Shown here in pieces: positions 8,613 through 16,546 of a stretch of 64,000 bases of DNA. Within the stretch, counting starts at the first letter, position 1, and each line of letters begins with the position of its first letter. Origin of the DNA: Clostridia bacterium (lineage in GTDB: Bacteria > Bacillota > DSM-521 > Neomoorellales > Neomoorellaceae); contig JASUSV010000001.1 in NCBI GenBank assembly GCA_030445865.1, positions 62,001-126,000 of the forward strand, in the 5' to 3' direction. Below the pieces are notes generated by a model that searched no databases, had not been told where the DNA came from, and worked only from the letters and a program-made list of their open reading frames with translations. Position numbers and translations under genes: made by a program.

Positions 8613-8888
8613 TTACGATTTAGACCCTATTTTTATGTCGCCGTCGCTTCCTTCCACCGTAAGCTCCACCGTCTCGGTTAAAACATCAGTATAACTAAAA
8701 GAGATGCGGCGTTCTGGGGCCTTTTGTTCTTCCAGGCGGATTACGAATATATTAGGGTAAGTCCTTTCCAGGACGCCAATCCGCTCCAAAACTTTTTTGC
8801 GCCCCCGGTTAGCCCGTAACTTAACTTTTTGGCCAACGCGAGCTTCTAGGTCTTTCCTTATTGTGGCCAGCACTTCCTTGCCTGCCAA
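8613..8888 (-). CDS. veg: Veg protein (biofilm / spore outgrowth regulator)
   Basis: About 91 residues, close to the B. subtilis Veg length. Family landmarks are visible: LGK-like VGQKVKLRANRGRKK, the ERTYPNIFVI segment and the C-terminal FSYTDVLTETVEL. In Bacillus, Veg promotes biofilm gene expression and spore outgrowth. The preferred start is TTG at 8888 with AAGGTGG 5 bases upstream. A frame start at 8909 would leave almost no leader, because the promoter at 8921-8949 predicts a transcript start near 8914. Position next to yabG and rsmA matches the Bacillus order. Confidence 0.9.
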   Translation of the reverse strand: MAGKEVLATIRKDLEARVGQKVKLRANRGRKKVLERIGVLERTYPNIFVIRLEEQKAPERRISFSYTDVLTETVELTVEGSDGDIKIGSKS

Positions 8889-8920
8889 GGAAACCACCTT
8901 CTTTTCCAAAAATATATTTT

Positions 8921-8949
8921 ATTATACTATGGCAGACAAGGAATGTCAA
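8921..8949 (-). promoter_or_regulatory. Consensus sigma-A promoter of veg
   Basis: TTGACA, 17 bases, TATAAT: a perfect match to the vegetative consensus, with an A+T-rich stretch upstream that could act as an UP element. The B. subtilis veg promoter is also known as very strong. Confidence 0.93.
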
Positions 8950-8999
8950 GTAAAATTTAATTTTACTAAAGATCCAGAGTTCATGTCAAGGATAAATTT

Positions 9000-9881
9000 T
9001 TAATAAGGCGAAACAGGGTAGCTCAGGCGTAATCTTCCGCAAATCTCGACTCCACCTATGCCTTCAATGCCCGTGACCGTATCCTTAATGATTTCCCGGG
9101 GAGTTAAAAGTTTCTCTATAGAAGTAAAGGCTATGCGCTCGGCGATAAAAACCGGGTCGTAGGCATGGATGAGCACTCTCTGGGGAGAACTGGCAAAAGT
9201 AGCCCCGGCTTCAATTAAGACTTCGTAATGGGACTGGCAGGCACCGGCAATTATGACCAGGTCGTCGTGGCTGGGACGTAAAGCCCTGGCAGCCCGGACA
9301 GCAGCAGCAAAATGTTTGGAATTCCGGTAACTATCCAGGCTGGTGAAATCCCCTTTTTCCTTGATAAAGCCATCGTGGCCGGTCAGTATCAGTATGTTGG
9401 GAGTGTGTTTTTTTAACAACTCGGTAACCTGGTCTTTTTGTTTATCCTCGCTTATATGGTAACCTTGAGCCGGCAGGTTAAGCTGCTTATAGGCGTGCAA
9501 ACATTTTTCCAGGTATTCTTCATCCCCGTCTATATGCAGCACCTTGCCGGGGATCTCAAAAAAATTTTGTTCGTCTTCCTCTGTCTTTTCCGACCTTTCA
9601 CCTCGAAATAGAAGATCGCGCTCTAGTTCGCGCCTTTGCAAAATTCGGCGGAAACGCCCTGAATATTTCTGAATTTCATTATGGCGATAACGCAGAACCT
9701 GTTCCGCCGGTCGCAACTCCAGATCGTCTAAAGGGGCATCGGCCAGCAGGCGAACATCCAGGCCGCGCAGGATTGCCGTCTGTTCACCTTTGTCGGTAAC
9801 CGTAATCGCCTTGACCTTAAAAAAAATATCGCCGCCATAGGAACGTCGGGCCACAATATCGCCTGGCTTAATGCCGGCCAT
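9000..9881 (-). CDS. yabG: Sporulation-specific protease YabG
   Basis: 293 residues, the usual YabG (peptidase U57) length. It begins with the KPGDIVARRSYGGDIFFKV barrel-like segment and continues with family stretches LHIDGDEEYLEKCL, NILILTGHDG and SRPRVLIHAYDP-like SPQRVLIHAYDPV. YabG cleaves spore coat proteins (and pre-pro-CspA in clostridia) during coat assembly and works in the mother cell. The ATG at 9881 is chosen because GGGGGAGGG lies 6-7 bases before it; an in-frame ATG at 9899 overlaps that site. It is monocistronic between veg and a divergent glycosyltransferase. Confidence 0.92.
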   Translation of the reverse strand: MAGIKPGDIVARRSYGGDIFFKVKAITVTDKGEQTAILRGLDVRLLADAPLDDLELRPAEQVLRYRHNEIQKYSGRFRRILQRRELERDLLFRGERSEKTEEDEQNFFEIPGKVLHIDGDEEYLEKCLHAYKQLNLPAQGYHISEDKQKDQVTELLKKHTPNILILTGHDGFIKEKGDFTSLDSYRNSKHFAAAVRAARALRPSHDDLVIIAGACQSHYEVLIEAGATFASSPQRVLIHAYDPVFIAERIAFTSIEKLLTPREIIKDTVTGIEGIGGVEICGRLRLSYPVSPY

Positions 9882-10024
9882 TCCCTTTCCCTCCCCCATC
9901 TTGGCTTTTACCCTTCTTTATTTTATGTCCGACAGCCTACAGGAGTGATGAACCTTTTAACCCAAGACGCATAGTCTATCAATGGACAGGGGTACTTATC
10001 CGGCCTAGAAAGGTGGCTGTATTG

Positions 10025-10840
10025 ATGTATATAGCCGTTCTCCCGGCGCGAAACGAGAGCCGGCGCCTCGTTCAAGTCATAACCAATCTGCTCCCGCTCC
10101 CGTTGGGCCTTATCGTACCCGTAATCAACGGCTCTTCCGACACTACGCTGGCCGAAGTCTTAAAGCTGCGATCACCGCGGGTAGAAATATTATTTTTCCC
10201 CGAATCCCTCGGCCTGGACGTTCCCAGGGCTGTAGGCGCCAAATATGCCCTGGTTCGCGGGGCCAAAGGCGTGCTTTTTGTTGACGGCGATATGGTGGGG
10301 AGCTTCCAGACAGAGCTACTGCAGCTCCTCGAGGCCCTAAATCGGGGGTGTGACCTCGTATTAACTAACTGCTACCCCGCCAGCATTGTTCCCCGCCCCC
10401 TGACGGCAGCCATGCTCTTTTACCGGGCCCTTTTAAACCATGAGCTCGGGCTCGATGGGGAGATCGGCCTGGCAACTCCTTCCCACGGACCCCATGCCAT
10501 TTCGGCTCTTTTCCTTCAGACCGTTCCCTTGGAATACCTGGCTACTCCCCCCAAAGCCCTAGCCTGCGCCCGGTTAAAAAATTTAAAAATTCAATTGGGA
10601 GCAAGCCTGGATCACGCACGCCTGGGCTCCAGTATTCGTACTATCGCCCACGGGATAAACATAGTGCACACCATCATCGGCGATTGCCTGGAGGCCCTGA
10701 CCCTGGCCCGCGGGGAAAAACCCTCGCGCACTGCGGCCGGTCAAACCTTTGTGGGTTACGACATTTACCGCCGCCGTGATATTCTTAAAATGGTGCTGGA
10801 AAATAAGCGCCCCTTCCTGGTTATCCGCCTCAAGAACTAA
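10025..10840 (+). CDS. Family 2 glycosyltransferase
   Basis: About 271 residues from the ATG at 10025, which has AAGGTGG 8 bases upstream; a GTG at 10013 overlaps that site. The fold opens with MYIAVLPARNES, has VINGSSDTT at the nucleotide site and LFVDGDMVGS as the DXD metal motif near residue 90. The C-terminal third is less conserved and lacks clear membrane helices. The acceptor is not recognisable. It sits between yabG and a spore-type lytic enzyme, so a spore envelope glycan is a reasonable guess, no more. Confidence 0.8.
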   Translation: MYIAVLPARNESRRLVQVITNLLPLPLGLIVPVINGSSDTTLAEVLKLRSPRVEILFFPESLGLDVPRAVGAKYALVRGAKGVLFVDGDMVGSFQTELLQLLEALNRGCDLVLTNCYPASIVPRPLTAAMLFYRALLNHELGLDGEIGLATPSHGPHAISALFLQTVPLEYLATPPKALACARLKNLKIQLGASLDHARLGSSIRTIAHGINIVHTIIGDCLEALTLARGEKPSRTAAGQTFVGYDIYRRRDILKMVLENKRPFLVIRLKN

Positions 10841-10939
10841 CATTTATTTACATCCTAACCATCCGGTTACTAATGCTCCGCTACCCTATTTCCTGTATAA
10901 TGGTATTACCAAATTGTCCAAGCCTAGGCAGAAGGAGTG

Positions 10940-11716
10940 ATGGCCATTAAACATGTAAGACTAAAACTAATCTACCTCTGGGCCAGCATATTCTTCTTAT
11001 TTAGCCTGTTCTTTAATGCACCCTCGGCCACGGCCGCTTCCTACACCGTCCAGCCCGGCGATACCTTATTTTTTATCGGCCAGCGCTTCGGACTCTCGGC
11101 TCAGGAAATTCAGGCCGCCAACGGCCTTACAAGTTCTACTATATATCCGGGCCAGACGCTGTGGGTACCAAATAACGGCGGGATTACATATATCGTACAT
11201 CCCGGCGATACCTTATTTTTTATCGGCCAGCGCTTCGGACTCTCGGTTCAGGAAATCAAGGCCGCCAACGGCCTTACAAGCGATTATCTCTATCCCGGGC
11301 AGCGACTCTGGATCCCGGCTACGGTCGGCCAGAACGCTTCCCGCGGAGGCAGCGCCAGGGAAATCGCCAGCGACCTCGACCTGCTGGCCCATCTTGTTTA
11401 CGGTGAGGCCAGGGGCGAGCCTTACGTTGGCCAGGTGGCGGTAGCCGCCGTAGCTTTAAACCGGGTGCGCAGCCCCTTCTTTCCTAAAACCGTCGCTGGA
11501 GTAATTTTTGAACCCTATGCCTTTACCTGCGTCAGCGACGGACAATTTTACCTTCAGCCCAATGCTACCGCCTACCAAGCGGCCAGGGAAGCTATGGCCG
11601 GCCGTGATCCCACCGGCGGCGCCCTTTACTACTGGAACCCGGTAACGGCTACCAGCCCCTGGGTATGGTCACGAACCATTATTACCAAAATCGGCAACCA
11701 CGTCTTCGCCATATAA
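10940..11716 (+). CDS. Spore cortex-lytic-type hydrolase (SleB/CwlJ) with two LysM repeats
   Basis: 258 residues. A signal peptide spans residues 1-33 (ends SATA-AS). Two LysM repeats follow (about residues 35-78 and 84-127), nearly identical to each other. The C-terminal 120 residues form a Hydrolase_2 (SleB/CwlJ) domain with the catalytic Glu in LVYGEARGEPYVGQ and the conserved AAVALNRV. SleB-type enzymes are lytic transglycosylases acting on muramic-lactam cortex during germination; LysM-containing versions also act on vegetative walls. ATG at 10940 behind GAAGGAG; a GTG overlaps it at 10937. Followed directly by a strong terminator. Confidence 0.9.
   Translation: MAIKHVRLKLIYLWASIFFLFSLFFNAPSATAASYTVQPGDTLFFIGQRFGLSAQEIQAANGLTSSTIYPGQTLWVPNNGGITYIVHPGDTLFFIGQRFGLSVQEIKAANGLTSDYLYPGQRLWIPATVGQNASRGGSAREIASDLDLLAHLVYGEARGEPYVGQVAVAAVALNRVRSPFFPKTVAGVIFEPYAFTCVSDGQFYLQPNATAYQAAREAMAGRDPTGGALYYWNPVTATSPWVWSRTIITKIGNHVFAI
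11054..11280 (+). repeat. Direct repeat, 147-base period, encoding two LysM units
   Basis: The copies start near 11054 and 11201. At least 45 consecutive bases are identical, including the CGATACC-TTATTTTTTATCGG core, and most of the rest of the unit also matches. The period is 49 codons, so the reading frame is kept. Synonymous sites are almost unchanged, which shows a recent tandem duplication or gene conversion. Confidence 0.9.
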
Positions 11717-11747
11717 AAGGGATGGGTTACTTATACCCATCCCTTTT
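11715..11747 (+). terminator. Terminator after the SleB-like gene
   Basis: Stem AAAAGGGATGGGT / ACCCATCCCTTTT with a 7-base loop. The A-tract/T-tract ends make it usable on both strands; the plus-strand gene stops immediately before it. Confidence 0.88.
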
Positions 11748-11835
11748 ATATTGCTTGCTCGCTCCTAACCCTCTGGCATCTGCTTTCTGGAAAGGCTAGG
11801 CTTACCGCCCTCCGCTGTAACCTTGCAAAAAAGCA

Positions 11836-12321
11836 TCAGCCGCTCTTGGTATACCTGTCCGCAACTTTGGAGGCACCGCAGGAATAGGGTTTGATCTTGG
11901 CGGCAAAACCGCTTCCCACCACCATTCCCACGATTTCCCGGATCAACTCTTTAGTTTCGCCATTAGGGCCGATATCCAGGTGGATCTCAACGTTGAGTTC
12001 CGGGTGACCGTGAGCTGCCAACTGCTGGCCGAGAAAGCTGGCAACCTCCAGACTTAAAGCCGCCTCATAAAAAATCCTCTGGCGCAAGGAGGTAATTTTG
12101 CGCTGGTATTTCTTACGGTAGTAATAACGCGCTCCTTTACCTACCTTGTGGATAATGATTGCCGTCACAAAGCAGGTGTTGGCGTTTAATCTCGCCTGAG
12201 AATCCGAGCCGATGATTACTTTATACTGGGATTCAGGCGAGCTCCCAATAAACTCCATAATATCTTTAAAAACTTCTTCGGCGCTAAGACGGCCCTTGGT
12301 GGGACTGATAAAGTAGTTCAC
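11836..12321 (-). CDS. ykuK: YkuK family RNase H-like protein (DUF458)
   Basis: About 161 residues. It aligns well with B. subtilis YkuK: SAEEVFKDIMEFI, YKVIIGSDSQ, VTAIIIHKVGKGARY, HLDIGPNGETKELI and the terminal KPYS...VADRYTKS. The family has an RNase H-like fold (acidic GSDSQ and HLDIG sites) but no settled role. The preferred start is GTG at 12321 with AAGGTG 6 bases upstream; an ATG at 12369 would double the overlap with rsmA. It overlaps the rsmA end by about 38 bases and is translated in another frame, so the two are likely coupled. Confidence 0.85.
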   Translation of the reverse strand: MNYFISPTKGRLSAEEVFKDIMEFIGSSPESQYKVIIGSDSQARLNANTCFVTAIIIHKVGKGARYYYRKKYQRKITSLRQRIFYEAALSLEVASFLGQQLAAHGHPELNVEIHLDIGPNGETKELIREIVGMVVGSGFAAKIKPYSCGASKVADRYTKSG

Positions 12322-13207
12322 TTCCTGCACCTTCTTTCTGCTGCTCCAGGCAGTTTGCAAGGCGGGCAAATTCCTGCAAGCTCAAAGTCTCGCCTCGGCG
12401 ACCAGGATCAATGCCTGCATCCACCAGCGCTTTAGCTATAAACTCTCTGGGCAAGCCCAGGGCCCCCAGCGCATTTAAAATGGTTTTACGCCGCCGGCCA
12501 AAGGCAGCACGCACTATCCGGAAGAGAGCTTCGGGCTGGGCATCTACAACCGGCTTATCCCTTATTTTAGATCGCAGGACAACAGAATCTACTTCCGGCC
12601 GCGGCCAAAAAACCGTACGCGGCACGTGTACCAAAACCTCGACCTCGGCATAATAGTTGACCGCCACCGTCAAGGCGCCGTATTCTTTACTGCCCGGCGC
12701 CGCCTGCAACCGCTTCCCTACTTCCTTCTGAACCATGAGCACCATGGAACTTATACAAAAACCGCCTTCTAAAAGGTGGAAAAGAAGCGGAGTGGTAATA
12801 TAATAAGGGAGGTTGGCCACAATCTTATACCTCGGCAACCTCCCCCTGTCTTCAATTTTTAAAGCTTCCGCTACCAGTCCGTCAAAATCGGCTTTTAATG
12901 CGTCGCCGCTAACGATTTTTACGTTCCCGGCTTCCGCCAGTATTTCCGCCAGCACCGGCAGCAGGCGTTCATCTTTTTCTATCGCCAGCACTAATCCCGC
13001 TACTTTAGCGAGTTCCTGGGTTAACGCGCCGATACCGGGGCCGATCTCGACCACTACCTCTTCCGGTGTAATCTCGGCCAAACGGACGATCTTCCTGGCT
13101 AGGTTGGCGTCAACCAAAAAGTTTTGACCCCACGCCTCCTTTAAAACCAGGTTCCTTTGCCTAAGTATGGCCTTAGTCCTTCCTGGCGCGGCAACGCTCT
13201 CTTCCAC
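12284..13207 (-). CDS. rsmA: 16S rRNA (adenine1518-N6/adenine1519-N6)-dimethyltransferase
   Basis: 307 residues, slightly longer than the usual 270-290. SAM-binding motif I is VVEIGPGIGALTQ (near residue 50) and the catalytic motif is NLPYYI (near residue 133), both intact; the N-terminal WGQNFLVD is typical. It dimethylates two adjacent adenines in helix 45 of 16S rRNA during late 30S assembly. GTG start with GGAGGT about 9 bases upstream. The next gene upstream in Bacillus would be rnmV, which is missing here and replaced by the accessory island. Confidence 0.96.
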   Translation of the reverse strand: MEESVAAPGRTKAILRQRNLVLKEAWGQNFLVDANLARKIVRLAEITPEEVVVEIGPGIGALTQELAKVAGLVLAIEKDERLLPVLAEILAEAGNVKIVSGDALKADFDGLVAEALKIEDRGRLPRYKIVANLPYYITTPLLFHLLEGGFCISSMVLMVQKEVGKRLQAAPGSKEYGALTVAVNYYAEVEVLVHVPRTVFWPRPEVDSVVLRSKIRDKPVVDAQPEALFRIVRAAFGRRRKTILNALGALGLPREFIAKALVDAGIDPGRRGETLSLQEFARLANCLEQQKEGAGSELLYQSHQGPS

Positions 13208-13273
13208 ATTTATTTACCTCCAGATTGTATTATACAGCAAAGGCGGGGAAGATTCAAATATTATGAACAACCA

Positions 13274-13300
13274 GGGGGGCGCAAATCAGGCTCGCCCCCC
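13274..13300 (-). terminator. Terminator behind the TctC relic
   Basis: Stem GGGGGGCG / CGCCCCCC with an 11-base loop. It lies just past the stop codon of the tctC fragment, before rsmA. Confidence 0.65.
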
Positions 13301-13311
13301 TTATTCCAATC

Positions 13312-13531
13312 TTACTTAATTTGACCGGTTTCTTTTAAGATCTTTTCAAAGAATCGTTCCCGTTCATCGAAATACTTTACCGCTTCCTCCAGGCTGTAGT
13401 TAAGGATTATCAAACCTGCGTTCTACAAAATTCCTTATACTTTTCGTCTTCAACTCCTGCCTTAAAAGCTTTATACAGAAGGTTCACCACTTGTTTAGGT
13501 GTTCCCTTGGCGAAAGTCAGGCCAAAGCTAA
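13312..13531 (-). pseudogene. C-terminal remnant of a TctC-type substrate-binding protein, frameshifted
   Basis: Reading the minus strand from about 13531 gives GLTFAKGTPKQVVNLLYKAF followed by KAGVEDEKYKEFC, then a stop near 13410. A +1 shift continues as SLEEAVKYFDERERFFEKIL and ends KETGQIK at 13312. Both pieces match the end of tripartite tricarboxylate transporter (TctC/Bug) binding proteins, where a glycine-threonine-proline loop is followed by a helical tail ending in a Lys-rich stop. About 70 of the usual 320 residues remain. No start codon or binding-site part is present, and the TctA/TctB membrane partners are absent, so this is a relic of a dicarboxylate or tricarboxylate importer. 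Confidence 0.8.
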
Positions 13532-13534
13532 TTC

Positions 13535-14221
13535 TTATAATTCATGCCCCTGGCCGGGATCTAGTACTATGCATTTTGCCGGCGTATCCCCTTCTACCAT
13601 AAGCTTGAATTTATAGGGGTCCTGGTTAATGGCTTCCCAGGTATTATAGTGCATGGGTATAACCACCTTGGGCTGTAATAACTTAACCGCCCGCAGGGCA
13701 TCCTCCATTCCCATGGTTACCCGGTCGCCTATGGGGAGCAGGGCCACATCAATGGGAGCAGTCTCACCGATTAACTTCATGTCAGAAAATAAACACGTGT
13801 CCCCAGCGTGGTAAATTGTTTTTTCACCACAGTGTACCAGGAAGCCGCAGGGGTTGCCGGTGTAGATAAACTCCTTCTGGCCGACAGAAGAGCTGTGCCA
13901 GGCCGGTACAAACTTCACCCACCCGAAATCGAATTTAAAAGTGCCGCCGAAATGCCCTACCATTGCTTTGGCCCCCAGCCCAAGGCAATACCGGGCCAGT
14001 TCGCTTACCGCCAAAATTGGCGACCCAAACTTTTGCGAAAGCTCAATTGCATCACCCAGGTGATCGTAATGGCCGTGAGTTACCAAGATAAGATCGGCCT
14101 TAAAATCATCCGGCAACGGCGCGGCCAAGGTATTGCCCTTAAACCAGGGGTCTATCAAGATGCTGGCGTTATCGCCTATTATGGCAAAAGCAGCATGGCC
14201 AAAATAAGTAAGTTTAACCAT
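13535..14221 (-). CDS. UPF0173 metal-dependent hydrolase (metallo-beta-lactamase fold)
   Basis: 228 residues, the normal length of the UPF0173 / YtkL family. The metal site THGHYDHLGD (HxHxDH) is at about residues 48-57, an Asp ligand at HAGDTCLF, and a final His at IPMHYNTWEA. Activity is unassigned; related folds hydrolyse thioesters and phosphodiesters. It is the last intact gene of the hydratase/CoA-transferase operon (96-base gap after the MaoC gene), so a thioesterase-like clean-up role is possible but unproven. ATG start with GGTGAGGTGG upstream. Confidence 0.85.
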   Translation of the reverse strand: MVKLTYFGHAAFAIIGDNASILIDPWFKGNTLAAPLPDDFKADLILVTHGHYDHLGDAIELSQKFGSPILAVSELARYCLGLGAKAMVGHFGGTFKFDFGWVKFVPAWHSSSVGQKEFIYTGNPCGFLVHCGEKTIYHAGDTCLFSDMKLIGETAPIDVALLPIGDRVTMGMEDALRAVKLLQPKVVIPMHYNTWEAINQDPYKFKLMVEGDTPAKCIVLDPGQGHEL

Positions 14222-14317
14222 TTCCGGAAAACCACCTCACCAAGAGTTTCTTAATTGCATTTCTCCAAATTCTTTATTTTTCCTGCCAAACCTTTAGCCA
14301 AACCCCGGGCGGTTATT

Positions 14318-14758
14318 TTATCTCTCCTCCCTGGAAGGCAGAATGATTGTAGCCTCTCCTTTAACCGTTACCTCGCCCTTCTGGTTTTCCATCCAGATCT
14401 CGCAGTCCACCAGCTTTTCCTGCCCTAAAACCCGCCTGGCCTTCACCCGGCCGCGGCAGAACAGGGTGTTCCCAGGCACATCGATGGCCGTGTAGCGACA
14501 GGAGATGCGCCGCAAGAAGCTGTTAGGTCCTCCCCAGGCCAGAAGCATGCGTGCCAGCAGGGACAACTTAAAGGGACCGTGAACAATTACCGTCGGTAGC
14601 CCCTGGGAGCGGGCAAATTCTTGATCGTAATGAATAGGGTTATAATCTCCGGCGGCGCAGGCCCAGCGGACCAGGTGCTCGGTAGTAATAGGGCCTACCT
14701 CCAAACAGGGGATTTCCATGCCCTCTTTTACATCTTCAAAATAAAGCTGTGGTAACAA
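14318..14758 (-). CDS. MaoC-like enoyl-CoA hydratase, catalytic half (pair 2)
   Basis: About 146 residues, one hot-dog fold. The (R)-hydratase motif is complete in AAGDYNPIHYDQEFARSQG: Asp and His spaced five apart as in MaoC/PhaJ, followed by the VHGPFKLSLLARML helix. It should add water to an enoyl-CoA double bond or remove it from a 3-hydroxyacyl-CoA. The TTG at 14758 with GGGGGTG 5 bases upstream is preferred; the frame is open to a TTG at 14797. It follows a FAS1-like partner at 14844 and the two probably form a heterodimer that mimics double-hot-dog hydratases. Confidence 0.85.
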   Translation of the reverse strand: MLPQLYFEDVKEGMEIPCLEVGPITTEHLVRWACAAGDYNPIHYDQEFARSQGLPTVIVHGPFKLSLLARMLLAWGGPNSFLRRISCRYTAIDVPGNTLFCRGRVKARRVLGQEKLVDCEIWMENQKGEVTVKGEATIILPSREER

Positions 14759-14843
14759 GATAACACCCCCATGCTTAGTGCTTTTCAAATAGGCCAATAG
14801 AATTATCCGTCATCCTTGGTTTTGGCGGGGTTTCGGCACAACC

Positions 14844-15308
14844 CTACCGTTTAACAACCGTTACTTTATTGGTCATACAAAGCTCGCCGTGCTGGTTGTA
14901 ATAATTGGTTTCGGTAGTAATAAAGATCATCTTCCCGGAGCGCCCTTCCTTTTCTTCGATACTTAAGATGCGCGTGTTGGCCCTTATGGTATCGCCGACT
15001 TTTATGGGGCGGTAAAAAATTAACTCATCCCCTCCCCTGACGCGCCTGGTTAAAGGCAAGGGAATATCGAAGTCACGCTCCGAGCCGGAAGGCATATTGG
15101 TGGTCAAAAAAGCCGGGGGCATGGGGATGCCGCCATAAATAGTTTGAGAGGCGAAATCGGCGTCCCGGTAAAGGGGGTTGTTTCCGTCAAAAATGGCCTC
15201 CGCAAAGCGCCTCACCGCTCCTTTTTCGATTTCCAGGGGCTCGCCCAGGCCGGTCTCCCTGCCCACGTATTCCGCAGCTATTTTAGCTACCAGCTTTTCC
15301 TCGCTCAT
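14844..15308 (-). CDS. FAS1-like dehydratase, N-terminal-type half (pair 2)
   Basis: 154 residues, matching the MaoC_dehydrat_N / FAS1-like dehydratase domain. It has RRFAEAIFDGNNPLYRDADF in the place of the hydratase motif: the Asp-Asn-Pro are kept but the catalytic His is Tyr. This is usual for the structural half of a two-part hydratase such as mesaconyl-CoA or 3-hydroxyacyl-ACP dehydratases. The GGIPMPPAFL segment is also typical. ATG start with GGAGG 11 bases upstream. It lies between the CoA-transferase gene at 15335 and the catalytic MaoC half at 14318. Confidence 0.82.
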   Translation of the reverse strand: MSEEKLVAKIAAEYVGRETGLGEPLEIEKGAVRRFAEAIFDGNNPLYRDADFASQTIYGGIPMPPAFLTTNMPSGSERDFDIPLPLTRRVRGGDELIFYRPIKVGDTIRANTRILSIEEKEGRSGKMIFITTETNYYNQHGELCMTNKVTVVKR

Positions 15309-15334
15309 TTTAGCACCGACCTCCTCGTGTAACT

Positions 15335-16546
15335 TCAGATAATTTCTTTCTTCTCTAAGCGGGCTATTTCTCCTTCCGTCAACCCTAAAAGTTGTCTGAA
15401 AACGTAATCGTTATCTTCCCCTAACAGAGGAGCGGGTTGACTGATACCCCCAGGTGTGGCGCTTAAACGCCAGCAGGGCCCGTAAACAATCTGCCGGCCT
15501 ACCTCCGGATGGTCCAGCTCCCAGAAAGCCCGGCGCTCCTTAAGGTGGGGATCAGCCAAAAGCTCGGGCACATTCAGGGAGGGACCGGCGGCCACGCCGC
15601 TGGCTTGTAGTAACTCCATCAACCGGTAGGGCTCAAACTGGCTGGTCCAGAAAGAAATTAGGGTATCTAATTCCTCCCGGTGCTGCTGCCGGGAAGCCGG
15701 GTCGGCGTAGCGGGGGTCGGTGGCCAGATCCGGCCGGTTCATGACCCGGCAAAGCGCCACCCATTCTTCCTCGCTTTCAACGGCAATAGCAATCCATTTA
15801 TCTTCCCCCTGGCAGGGGTAACACCCGTGCGGGTGCTTAAAGGGATGGCTGTTGCCAAGTCTGCCGCTATTTTTGCCGGTTACGGCCTGCTCCACCAAAG
15901 CATCTGCTATTAAATTGATAGAAACTTCCATCTGGGAAACGTCGATATACTGGCCCTCACTGCTCTTTTCGCGGTTGTATAAGGCTACCAGGACGGCGAA
16001 GGCGCCATAGAGGGCCGAGGCGGTGTCCGGGAACATGCCACCCAGAGATTCCGGTGGGCCGTCGGGGTAGCCGGTAAGATAATCTAAACCCGCCCAGGCG
16101 TCAATGGAAGGGCCATAGCCCACATAATCCCGCTGGGGACCGGTATGGCCGAAGGCAGATAAGGAAAGCATGATAATGTCCGGCTTCACGAGTTTGAGAT
16201 TCTCATAATCGAGGCCGAGTTTTTGCATCACCCGCGGCGAAAAATTTTCGATAACCACATCGCTGATGGCCACCAGGCGCTTGGCCAAACTCGCCCCTTC
16301 TGGATGGGTTAGGTCTATGGTGCAGCTCAACTTACCCCGGTTCTGGGCGTTCCACACGCCGCTGCGGTTTAAGCCCGGTACCCCTCCAGGGTAAGGGCCC
16401 TGGCGGCGGTGCACGTCCGTCCTTTTCTTGCTCTCAACCTTTATCACTTCCGCCCCCATGTCGGCCAGTATTTGAGCGCAATAAGGACCGGCCCAGACGT
16501 GGCCGAAATCCACCACCCTTATTCCTTTTAAGGCACCCTGGCTCAC
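15335..16546 (-). CDS. Class III (CaiB/BaiF) CoA-transferase, catalytic subunit
   Basis: 403 residues. The fold starts GIRVVDFGHVWAGPYCAQ; the putative active-site Asp lies in MFPDTASALYGAF (about residue 194), followed by the family signature SEGQYIDVS. Class III enzymes pass CoA between carboxylic acids through an aspartyl-CoA anhydride. The GTG at 16546 is preferred: GGGGGGAGGG precedes it and it shares a 4-base GTGA overlap with the stop codon of the paired CoA-transferase gene. That coupling, and the missing Asp in the partner, suggest a BbsEF-like heteromer in which this is the active chain. The substrate is likely a dicarboxylic or hydroxy acid. Confidence 0.88.
   Translation of the reverse strand: MSQGALKGIRVVDFGHVWAGPYCAQILADMGAEVIKVESKKRTDVHRRQGPYPGGVPGLNRSGVWNAQNRGKLSCTIDLTHPEGASLAKRLVAISDVVIENFSPRVMQKLGLDYENLKLVKPDIIMLSLSAFGHTGPQRDYVGYGPSIDAWAGLDYLTGYPDGPPESLGGMFPDTASALYGAFAVLVALYNREKSSEGQYIDVSQMEVSINLIADALVEQAVTGKNSGRLGNSHPFKHPHGCYPCQGEDKWIAIAVESEEEWVALCRVMNRPDLATDPRYADPASRQQHREELDTLISFWTSQFEPYRLMELLQASGVAAGPSLNVPELLADPHLKERRAFWELDHPEVGRQIVYGPCWRLSATPGGISQPAPLLGEDNDYVFRQLLGLTEGEIARLEKKEII

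Noticed and set aside
9945-9976. Eight-codon leader peptide MNLLTQDA before the glycosyltransferase gene.
   Set aside because: The AGGAG is too close to its ATG and no attenuator hairpin follows.
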